Position numbers and translations under genes: made by a program. Shown one piece after another: positions 1 through 7,118 of a stretch of DNA of 42,748 nucleotides (position 1 is the stretch's first letter; each line of letters begins with the position of its first letter). This DNA is from an uncultured bacterium (GTDB lineage: Bacteria > Verrucomicrobiota > Lentisphaeria > Victivallales > UBA1829): positions 1 through 42,748 of the forward strand of contig CASERY010000068.1 of assembly GCA_949290385.1 (NCBI GenBank), in the 5' to 3' direction. Under the pieces are notes generated by a model. It was given only the letters and a program-made list of their open reading frames with translations. It had not been told where the DNA came from and did no database searches.

Positions 1-57
1 TTCGTCGGACGTTTCCGGTGATACAATCCGCTTTAACCCGGCGGAAGCTCCGTTTTT

Positions 58-717
58 TTATTCTTCCATAGCCGGACGTTCGCCGTTGCGGACACTTTTC
101 ATTTTTACGGAGAGGGTGGCAAATCCTCCTGCAATCACTTCCCGCTGAACAATCACGTTGGGCGGAACTTTCAGACAGACATTGGCGAAATTCCAGAAGT
201 TTTGAATTCCAAGTCCCACCAGCATGTCTGCTACTGCCTGTGCGGCACGGGTGGATACGCAGATAATGGCCATTTCACAGGGATGGTTTTTCAGCACTCT
301 GGGAGCCGTATAAATATCCAGCACCTGATGTCCGTGAATGCTGGTGCCGATCTTGTTTGCATCCTGATCAAAAACGGAAGAGATATTGAGTCCGTAAGAT
401 TCAAAGTCCTGATAACCCAGCAGCGCTGAACCCAGAGAACCGGCGCCAACCAGGCAGGCGTTGACAGTATGCTGCCAGCCAAGAAAATTTTTGATGTATT
501 CAATTAATTCATTAATTTCATATCCAACACGGCGGAGGCCGGAAATTCCTGTAAGTGCAATATCCTTGCGCACAACAATCGGTTCAATGTTCATATATTG
601 AGCCAGCACGGTTGTTGAAACGTAGGTATATCCTTCCTGCTTCATAGCGAATAACTTGTGCAGATAGGTAGGCATTCTCCGGATAGCCGGTGTATTTTGA
701 ATTTTCATTCGCCCCAT
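58..717 (-). CDS. rex: Redox-sensing transcriptional repressor Rex
   Basis: A 219-residue protein of normal Rex length. Residues about 32-55 form the winged-helix DNA-binding region, with the VVRKDIALTG stretch typical of Rex. The NAD(H)-binding Rossmann fold follows, with the glycine motif GAGSLG at 91-96. Members of this family sense the NADH/NAD+ ratio and repress fermentation and respiration genes when NAD+ is high. The start at 717 is chosen because GAGG lies six bases upstream; a second ATG at 708 is possible. The gene ends in TAA. It is the last minus-strand gene of the first block, and a 321-base leader separates it from the secreted-protein gene upstream, so it probably has its own promoter. 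Confidence 0.93.
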   Translation of the reverse strand: MGRMKIQNTPAIRRMPTYLHKLFAMKQEGYTYVSTTVLAQYMNIEPIVVRKDIALTGISGLRRVGYEINELIEYIKNFLGWQHTVNACLVGAGSLGSALLGYQDFESYGLNISSVFDQDANKIGTSIHGHQVLDIYTAPRVLKNHPCEMAIICVSTRAAQAVADMLVGLGIQNFWNFANVCLKVPPNVIVQREVIAGGFATLSVKMKSVRNGERPAMEE

Positions 718-1038
718 TGTCAGCCTCGATTGTTGTACCGGATTTTTTTATTTTCCCAGGATTTTCTCCGGAAGAATTTATATTGCAAGTATATCTGTGA
801 TTTTTGAATAATCAAGTGGTTTTTCAGAAGATTTGTGCACGATTTGTAAAATTTTTATGATGGCAAGTACATTTTTTTCCTATTGTCGGGGCTCTGCAGA
901 TCATTCTATTCCGAGGATAAGGATTCTGAAAAATGCTCCCTGCTTCTTCTGTATTCTTCTAAAATACTTCTAAAATGTCTGTGTATGACGTGTGTGTCCG
1001 GATCCGGAAATCCAAAGGCCCCCTGCAAGCCTTGCAGA
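718..1038. other. Intergenic region upstream of rex
   Basis: This stretch of 321 bases has no convincing gene. It holds the candidate rex promoter, a perfect 12-base palindrome (TCCGGATCCGGA, 997-1008), and a short hairpin (CTGCAAG/CTTGCAG type, 1023-1037) immediately after the stop of the secreted-protein gene. That hairpin may help end its transcript, but no T-run follows it. Confidence 0.5.
788..815 (-). promoter_or_regulatory. Candidate sigma70-type promoter for rex
   Basis: Read on the minus strand, TTGATT (815-810) and TATACT (793-788) are separated by 16 bases. This places transcription start about 65 bases before the rex start codon. I see no clear inverted TTGTGA-type Rex operator beside it. 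The call rests on hexamer matches only. Confidence 0.35.
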
Positions 1039-2055
1039 TTAGAGCTTTTCCCAGGGAAGGCAGATGAAAGAAAGGTCACAGTTTCGGACAAACTGGAAAT
1101 TTTCTCCGGCATACCATATGAATATATCGGGCACCACCCGGTCGGCAATTTCCACAGCCGTCTGATGAACCATCAACGGAATGGCGTTTTTCTGGCTGTT
1201 CTCAGGAAGGAACATGCGCAGAGAATAAGTAAAGTCATAACCGGGAATTCCATCTGAGCTCAAATCCATCTGCAGTGGAAGGGCCGTCTGGCCGCGAAAG
1301 TTCTTGGGGTGCAGCAATTTTGCCTTCCCAGAGAGACTGTTTGACATCAGCTGAAATCCTTTGCCGGCAATATGCTTGCGAACCGGGTCAAGATTCAGTT
1401 TTAGGTCCTGACCGGGGGAAACCTGAGGATTTTCTCCAAGGTATTCACTGAGACTGTCCTGCGGGAATGTAAAAAAGACGGCCAGAAGCGATTCGGCAGT
1501 CATATCGGCATATTTTACCAGAGAAAGTTCTTTTGAGGGGGTAGTGGAGGGCCCAAGTACTTGAGAATAAGATGTAACAGGCGTTATCTCAAGATTTTTA
1601 CCGCTGTCCGGAACCGATACCTGAGTCTGTGATCCTTTTTCCAGCAGAATAGAAACTTTTTTGCCTTTCAGGTGCTGGGTATTGACAGGGAGTCCATTGA
1701 CAGATCCGGAAAGAAAGCCAACTTCATACTCCAGGAGAATTCTGTCTGGAGAGCTCTCCAGGACAGACAGAATGCCGGAGGTTTCTGCACGGAATGTATC
1801 CTGCCGGAAAACAGGCATTCGTACACCGGGAATATTCATTTTCCAGGATTCATTCCGTGAAATATTCCCGGAGAAAGAATAGACTTTTCCGGCTGCTGCG
1901 CGTTCATTGAAGTGAAGAGTACAGACCCTTCCGGAAGGGTCTGCAGCTGCGGGAAGCGTTTCCTGCGCAAAGGCTCCGCAAAGCATTCCTCCGAAAAAAC
2001 AGAAGACAGAAAGGGCGAAAAAAACCGCTATTTTTTTGAAAGTTGTCCAGTTCAA
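1039..2055 (-). CDS. Secreted hypothetical protein
   Basis: A 338-residue protein that I do not recognise. Residues 1-31 look like a signal peptide: lysines at 7-8, a phenylalanine- and leucine-rich hydrophobic core, and a likely cleavage after the Ala-Phe-Ala at about 28-30. The rest is beta-rich with many polar and short hydrophobic stretches and no motif I can name, consistent with a periplasmic or outer-membrane-associated protein. The start is TTG at 2055-2053, supported by AAGGA six bases upstream; no ATG fits the signal peptide better. It ends in TAA. It lies 98 bases downstream of rdgB on the same strand and may be cotranscribed with it. Function unknown. Confidence 0.75.
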   Translation of the reverse strand: MNWTTFKKIAVFFALSVFCFFGGMLCGAFAQETLPAAADPSGRVCTLHFNERAAAGKVYSFSGNISRNESWKMNIPGVRMPVFRQDTFRAETSGILSVLESSPDRILLEYEVGFLSGSVNGLPVNTQHLKGKKVSILLEKGSQTQVSVPDSGKNLEITPVTSYSQVLGPSTTPSKELSLVKYADMTAESLLAVFFTFPQDSLSEYLGENPQVSPGQDLKLNLDPVRKHIAGKGFQLMSNSLSGKAKLLHPKNFRGQTALPLQMDLSSDGIPGYDFTYSLRMFLPENSQKNAIPLMVHQTAVEIADRVVPDIFIWYAGENFQFVRNCDLSFICLPWEKL

Positions 2056-2153
2056 AAGAAATCCTTTTCAGAAACGTGTCCTGATTCTGGGGAAAACAGA
2101 AAGAAAGAGATCCTGCATCGGGAAAAACCGACAGATCCTGACTGACTTTCTGA

Positions 2154-2774
2154 TCATACAAATTCAAAATCATCCATTGTATCCAGTTCAGCCCTGATAA
2201 AATCAACTGCTTTTTTCATGGCTCTGGCTCTATGGCTGATCGAATCCTTTACCTCAGCACTGAGTTCTCCAAATGTCTTGTCAAAACCTTCCGGAATGAA
2301 AATGGGATCGTATCCGAAGCCATGATCTCCAGCCGGGGCTTTCGCAATGGATCCGGCCACTTCTCCGCGGAAAGATTTGACCAGCTTCCCACGATATGCA
2401 ATGGATATTACGCAGACAAAACGCGCTTTACGATTTTCACAACCAGACATTTCCCGGAGCAGTTTCTGAATACGGTCCATATCAGATGCTCCTTCTCCCG
2501 CATATCGGGCGGAATACACCCCGGGAGCTCCATGAAGAGCCTCTGTCTCCAGTCCGGAATCATCTGCGAATGCGCTGATGTCTGCGTAAGCGGAGGCCTG
2601 GACAGCTTTCATGACGGAATTTTCTTCAAAGGTGGATCCGTTTTCAATAAGTTTAGGAAAATTCGGGTAAGAGGAAGGAGAAAGAATGGTGACACGGTCT
2701 TTTATGTCCTTTAAAAGTTCCTGAAATTCAGCAATCTTATGCTGATTGGACGTCGCTGCCAGAATTTGTAGCAT
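2154..2774 (-). CDS. rdgB: XTP/dITP diphosphatase (non-canonical purine NTP pyrophosphatase, RdgB/HAM1)
   Basis: A 206-residue protein, typical for the RdgB/HAM1 family, which hydrolyses dITP and XTP to their monophosphates and keeps deaminated purines out of DNA. Visible family motifs are the N-terminal ATSNQHKIAEF nucleotide-binding segment, DDSGLETEAL with GVYSARYAG (about residues 68-92), FGYDPIF and SHRARA near the C-terminus. The start at 2774 has AGGAG eight bases upstream. It ends in TGA. It heads a minus-strand group with the secreted-protein gene. Its promoter should lie in the gap shared with the divergent hydrolase gene. Confidence 0.95.
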   Translation of the reverse strand: MLQILAATSNQHKIAEFQELLKDIKDRVTILSPSSYPNFPKLIENGSTFEENSVMKAVQASAYADISAFADDSGLETEALHGAPGVYSARYAGEGASDMDRIQKLLREMSGCENRKARFVCVISIAYRGKLVKSFRGEVAGSIAKAPAGDHGFGYDPIFIPEGFDKTFGELSAEVKDSISHRARAMKKAVDFIRAELDTMDDFEFV

Positions 2775-3338
2775 ATCAAAATCTCCTGCGTAGAAGGATC
2801 CGTTTTTTCAAATATCTCTGTAATTTACTGCGGAATCAGGGATTTGACAATTGATTTTTTCTGTTTTTTCGGGAAAAAGGTTTGGAAATATTCGAAAATG
2901 GCACTGCAGACGGTATATTAAGATATAGTGGAGGAAGGGGAAGATGGAACATCTCATTCATTAGGTTCAGGCTTTATGCGGAGCCATGTTCTTGCTTTTT
3001 TCTTTTTTCGGAAGAGATCAGAATGGGATGCATGGTTTTCCATAAAAAACTTTCTCTGTTTTGAGCTCAGAAGGTACAGGAACGATCCTTTTTCTTATAA
3101 TTGCTTTGCTGAAAAACAGAACTCCGTCTGCATTTGAATCATACAGGGGAGGGAACTTTTCTCAAGCACAGCCTTTATTCTGTCGACGGGCTTATTGGGC
3201 TAGGGGAAAAAAGACCTGATCCGGATTTCCATGTACCAGGAGCAACCGGGAACAGGAGATTCTTCGACTGCTCGGGGGATAACACGGAGATTCCGAATTC
3301 AAAAGTTTCAAGATTTGCATATTTAAGGAGAAACAGCA
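2775..3338. other. Divergent intergenic region between rdgB and the hydrolase gene
   Basis: A 564-base AT-rich gap that should hold divergent promoters. TTGACA is visible at 2844-2849 on the plus strand but has no good -10 partner at the right spacing. A 33-codon reading frame at 2944-3045 has a strong Shine-Dalgarno (GAGGAAGGGG), reads through one TAG, and would encode a mostly hydrophobic peptide. It is too short to call with confidence. Nothing else convincing is seen. Confidence 0.4.
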
Positions 3339-3962
3339 ATGCGCTATCAGGAAAAACTCATCTGTGTAGGAGATCTGCAGGTAAACTGTGTTGTACTTGC
3401 AGATACCTTGAATGAAATTCTTTTTGTAATTGACCCCGGAGAGGATGCCGGGGATATTGCCGACGCGGCGGAACCGTATCTTGGTTATAAACGCAAAGTC
3501 ATTCTGCTGACTCATGCTCATGTGGATCACATTTCTGCGGTTGGAGCCGTTGCCGATCTGCTGAATACGTCTGAGATTTATCTGCACCCCGGGGATAAGT
3601 CGATGTACTTCAGCCCGGACAATCATCTGCTTCCGTACATGCCGCCGGCAAACAATCTGCCGAATGTCCAATGGCCGCCGGCGTTCAAGGATCTTGAGGT
3701 GATTGCGTGTCCGGGCCATAGTCTTGGCGGAGCTGCATACTATTTCAAGGAAATTGGGAAAGCGTATGTGGGAGATACGATTTTCAGAGAATCTGTCGGC
3801 AGGACCGATTTTCCGGGCGGGGATTATGATACCCTGATTCACACAATTCGAAAAAAGATTCTGACTCTTCCCGATTCCGTTATTCTAGTGCCGGGCCACG
3901 GCCCGACAACTACTGTGGGGTATGAAAGAATGCACAATCCGTATTTAATAAGCCATGGATGA
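3339..3962 (+). CDS. Metallo-beta-lactamase-fold hydrolase (glyoxalase II-like)
   Basis: A 207-residue single-domain metallo-beta-lactamase-fold protein. The metal-binding signature THAHVDH (HxHxDH) lies at about residues 58-64. It is followed by a later metal-ligand His in CPGHSLGG, the bridging Asp in YVGDTIF and the terminal His in VPGHGP. This pattern and length match YcbL/GloB-like hydrolases, many of which cleave S-lactoylglutathione or related thioesters; the true substrate cannot be told from sequence. AGGAG eight bases before the ATG decides the start. It ends in TGA. It stands alone on the plus strand, divergent from rdgB and convergent with smpB. Confidence 0.9.
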   Translation: MRYQEKLICVGDLQVNCVVLADTLNEILFVIDPGEDAGDIADAAEPYLGYKRKVILLTHAHVDHISAVGAVADLLNTSEIYLHPGDKSMYFSPDNHLLPYMPPANNLPNVQWPPAFKDLEVIACPGHSLGGAAYYFKEIGKAYVGDTIFRESVGRTDFPGGDYDTLIHTIRKKILTLPDSVILVPGHGPTTTVGYERMHNPYLISHG

Positions 3963-4553
3963 AAAAAGATCCGGAGTACGTCTTTATCCGGAGAACTCCA
4001 GCACCGGCAGTTTTTTAGAAATCTGCTTTGTTTTTTTCTTGTTGCTTTTCTTATAAAAAGAAAAAACTCCCACTTAGATTCCCGACTCAGTTATATTCAG
4101 GGAATCCAGCGGGAAGCAAGCTCAGGGCATTGTTGTACGTTTCCTCTCCCGAGATACAGGAGAAGGATAGGATAATAATGGATGACCAGCGAAAAAATAG
4201 AAGACACTTGTCTCCTTATTTATTCGGAGACCGGCGTTTTCTGCGGGATTGCACAGCGTTTCCAGAGTGTTTTTTATACTTTCTTTGATACCATTTTCAT
4301 GTGAACTTGCTTGAAGAAAAAAATGCTGGTCTGTGGGGAAAAAAACATGCTTCACACATTGAAGAATGTGTGAAGCAGAAAAATAGAACAGAATATTGTC
4401 AGCTATTTGTGGGATCTGTCCTCCTGTCGGATGGCTTTCTTGGAATCGTGAGAATAAAATATTTGAAAGCTTTCTCTTATTTCGCTCCAAAAGCCTATTT
4501 CTCTGGATTCCCTGTTTTTCCTGCCAGGAAGGATGTTTTCTCTGCGTTTTAGA
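3963..4553. other. Convergent intergenic region between hydrolase and smpB
   Basis: These 591 bases separate two convergent genes. They contain one strong hairpin terminator (separate entry). I looked for a tmRNA gene, often found beside smpB, and saw neither its acceptor/T-arm signature nor a tag-peptide reading frame. Small frames here lack ribosome binding sites and conserved sequence. Confidence 0.5.
4338..4377 (-). terminator. Rho-independent terminator downstream of smpB
   Basis: A perfect 13-base-pair stem (4348-4360 with 4365-4377) closes a four-base loop. Read on the minus strand, it is followed closely by a run of T residues (complement of the A-run at 4340-4346). It would end the clpB-grpE-dnaJ-smpB transcript about 180 bases past the smpB stop. 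No T-run lies on the plus-strand side. Confidence 0.8.
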
Positions 4554-5033
4554 TCAGTGGCGGGATCCCAGCTGACGTCTGGCATCCAGATCGTCCTGGC
4601 GTTTTCGAAGAGTTTCCCGCTTATCCTCAAAATTTTTGCCTCGGGCAACGCCCAGCTCCAGCTTGACAAAGCCGCGAACAAGGTACATTTTCAGAGGAAT
4701 CAGTGAAAAACCTTTTTCCTTGACTTTGTTTGAGAGCTTCAGGATTTCCTTTTTATGCATCAGAAGCCGTCTTCTGCGGACGGCATCATGATTAAAGCGG
4801 TTTCCGAAACTGTACGGGGAAATGTGAAGTCCGAAAACATACAATTCCCCGTTTTCGATCCGTGCAAAGGAATCCTGAAGCTGGACAGAACGCATTCTGC
4901 AACTTTTTACTTCAGTTCCGCGCAGTTCAATGCCCGCTTCCATGGATTCAAGGATTTCATAATCATGGAAAGCCTTGCGATTTCTGGCGATAACGCCTTC
5001 ATTGCTGTTCTATTCGTTTTCTTTCTTGGCCAT
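4554..5033 (-). CDS. smpB: SsrA-binding protein SmpB, with an in-frame TAG at codon 8
   Basis: SmpB binds tmRNA and brings it to stalled ribosomes for trans-translation. From the ATG at 5033 the frame runs 159 residues to TGA if the TAG at 5012-5010 is read. The conserved N-terminal strand (VIARNRKAFHDYEI, codons about 13-26) aligns well with SmpB of other bacteria. It lies after the TAG but before the next in-frame ATG (codon 31), and no ATG, GTG or TTG lies between TAG and this segment. A start at codon 31 would therefore delete part of the fold. Downstream motifs GTEVKS, HISPYSFGN and the basic RRRRLLMHKKEI region are normal. The gene begins 28 bases after dnaJ and closes the chaperone operon. 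TAG as Gln gives MAKKENEQN. Confidence 0.93.
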
Positions 5034-5061
5034 CTTTCATCCCTACAGGGAGAGGATTCCA

Positions 5062-6246
5062 TCATGAGTGAAGGAATCTTTCTGCCTTTCTGGTGAATTC
5101 CTGAATTTCAGGCTGGTTTGCAGGTGTCAGCGATTTCAGAAATTCTTCAAAGAGTTTTTTCTGATTGTCATTAAGTCCGCTGGGAATTTCCACTTTGACC
5201 TTGACAAGCTGATCGCCGCGTGTTCCGCCTTTCAATGCGGGCATCCCTTTGCCACGGATTCGCAGAGTTGTGCCGTTCTGTGTTCCGGGTTTCAGTTTGA
5301 GCCGTGTTTTTCCAGTAACAGTCGGCACATCTATAATGCCTCCATTGACAGCAGTTTCCAGAGAAATCGGCACCTCGCAGAGAATGGTGGTTTTTTCACG
5401 CTGGAAAACGTTGTGGGGACGAATCTTGATGATTACCATAAGATTGCCAGGTGCACCGCCATGGAGTCCGGGCTCTCCTTCTCCCGCAATTTTCAGCTTG
5501 GTCCCGTTGTCGACTCCGGGTGGAATGTGCATCTGCAGATCGCGTTCCTCCTTCATGCGGCCGCTTCCTCCACACTGGTGGCAGGGATTTGTGACAACCT
5601 GGCCTGTACCGTGGCAGGTTGGACAGGTATCCACGGCCTGAAAAAGGCCCTGACCCACCTAAACCTGGCCTGTACCGTGGCAGGTCGGACAGGTCTGCTT
5701 TGTGGAACCGGGTTCTGCTCCGCTTCCTCCGCAATGCGTACAGAGTCCGTCCCTACGGAAGCGGATTCTCTTGTCTGCTCCGAGAATTGCGTCTTCAAAA
5801 TCAATTTCCAGCTCATAGCGCAGATCATTTCCGTTGCTGGCAGCGGATCTGCCTCTGGAACGCCGTTTTCCTCCTCCAAGAAGATCCTCGAAGGAGAAGG
5901 AACCGCCGGCTCCGCCGAAGACCTGACTAAAGATGTCTCTCGGGTCGCTGAAGCCGGAGAATCCCTGAAAGCCTCCTGTGCCGCCAGGTCCTGCACCGCC
6001 GCCGGGGGCGTGCCCGCCTGCTTTTTCAAACAGGTCCGGACCGAACTGGTCGTACTGAGAGCGCTTCTGAGGATCGCTCAAAACTTCATAAGCCTGAGAG
6101 ATTGCTTTGAATTTCTCTTCAGCAGCCTTGTCTCCGGGATTTTTATCCGGGTGATATTTTACCGCAAGTTTGCGGTATGCTTTTTTTATCTCATCGGCAG
6201 TGGCTGTTTTAGCCACACCGAGCGTTGCATAATAGTCTTTCGCCAT
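5062..6246 (-). CDS. dnaJ: Co-chaperone DnaJ, with an in-frame TAG at codon 196 in the zinc domain
   Basis: DnaJ (Hsp40) delivers substrates to DnaK and stimulates its ATPase. Read through TAG at 5661-5659, the frame is 394 residues, normal for type I DnaJ. Domains in order: J-domain with HPD at 32-34, Gly/Phe-rich linker at about 75-130, four CxxCxGxG zinc repeats starting near 169, 186, 208 and 222, then the two C-terminal beta-sandwich domains. The TAG sits between zinc repeats 2 and 3, in GQV-TAG-VGQG. E. coli DnaJ has GQVQMRQG there, so Gln fits directly. Termination would remove repeats 3 and 4 and the substrate-binding domains. GAGG seven bases before the ATG supports the start. The gene ends in TGA and lies between grpE and smpB. 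Confidence 0.95.
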
Positions 6247-6330
6247 AATAGTACCTCATATTTTTCAGGCGGAAAATCATTTATGGCCACGCCTGTGCGT
6301 TTTTCCGCGAAACGCAGAAGGAAAACAAAC

Positions 6331-6987
6331 TTATTTCCCCTCTTTTTCTCCGGGCCCGGAACTGACAATGACCATTGCCGGTTTCAGCAGACGGTCCCCC
6401 ATGCGGTACCCCATGTTCCACTGACGCAGAACTTTTCCCGCAGGCGTGGTGTCGGAAGGTTCCTGGGATACAGCTTCATGAAGTTTCGGGTCGAAATCTT
6501 TCCCTGAAGCGTCGATTTTTTCGACTCCAAGATCTGAAAATGCTTTGTCAAATTCCTGCTGGATCATATCCATGCCTTTTTTCAGAGCCTCGACATTCTG
6601 AGCTTTTTCAGCGGCATTTACAGCCATGGAAAAATGGTCAAAGACCTGAAGGAAGGGGAAGAGAGTGTCCTGGATTACATGATAGCGCAGATTCTCCATT
6701 TCTCTGGCAAAGCGCTTCCTCTGATTGTCCATTTCTGCAAGGGCAAGAAGACGGCGGTTTTCTGTATCTGCTACTTTCTTTTCCAGTTCAGCAATCTGAT
6801 TTTTCAGCGTTTCTTCGGTTGTTTTCTTTTCTGTTTTTTCCTTCGGGGCCTTGGCTGCGGATGCCTGAGGCTGATCTGGAGTATTCTTGCCGGTATTGGC
6901 GTCCTGGACTTCCGCCTGAGCTGAAGTCTGGACATTCTGATCCATGGAGCCGGCTTTGCTGTCACCTGAATTATTTTCTTTGCTCAT
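6331..6987 (-). CDS. grpE: Nucleotide exchange factor GrpE
   Basis: GrpE releases ADP from DnaK. The protein is 218 residues from the chosen ATG at 6987 (MSKENNSG). The N-terminal about 60 residues are polar, rich in Gln, Ala, Lys and Glu, and probably disordered. A long coiled-coil helix follows (LKNQIAELEKKVADTENR onward). The C-terminal beta domain carries family motifs such as FDPKLHEAV and VLRQWNMGYRMGDRLLKPAMVIV. An ATG 30 bases further upstream (7017) is possible, but GGAAG lies just before the chosen start. Ends in TAA. It sits between clpB and dnaJ; dnaK is not in this window. Confidence 0.93.
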   Translation of the reverse strand: MSKENNSGDSKAGSMDQNVQTSAQAEVQDANTGKNTPDQPQASAAKAPKEKTEKKTTEETLKNQIAELEKKVADTENRRLLALAEMDNQRKRFAREMENLRYHVIQDTLFPFLQVFDHFSMAVNAAEKAQNVEALKKGMDMIQQEFDKAFSDLGVEKIDASGKDFDPKLHEAVSQEPSDTTPAGKVLRQWNMGYRMGDRLLKPAMVIVSSGPGEKEGK

Positions 6988-7068
6988 CTTATGCTTCCCA
7001 AACATCATAAAGTTCAAAAGTTGTTTCTGTTAAGCGGCATCGGCTGGTGGAAACCGGTCATACTATAG

Positions 7069-7101
7069 TGCCGGACAGATATTTTTTCAATCTGTCCGGC
7101 A
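7069..7101. other. Strong hairpin between clpB and grpE
   Basis: A perfect 12-base-pair inverted repeat (7069-7080 with 7090-7101, TGCCGGACAGAT type) encloses a nine-base T-rich loop. It sits 18 bases past the clpB stop. No T-run follows on the minus strand, so it is more likely an mRNA processing or stability element, or a weak attenuator, than a full terminator. TATAGT on the minus strand just beyond it could serve a grpE promoter. Confidence 0.55.
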
Positions 7102-7118
7102 GTCGGATTCCTTGATTA

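Noticed and set aside
2944..3045. 33-residue hydrophobic peptide with one TAG and a strong Shine-Dalgarno
   Set aside because: Too short to separate from chance without conservation; mentioned in the intergenic entry only.
3963..4553. tmRNA gene beside smpB
   Set aside because: Looked for the tRNA-like ends and tag frame; none found. Only a terminator is present.
5068..6507. 479-codon plus-strand frame over dnaJ
   Set aside because: It is antisense to dnaJ and grpE; its length comes from codon bias of those genes.
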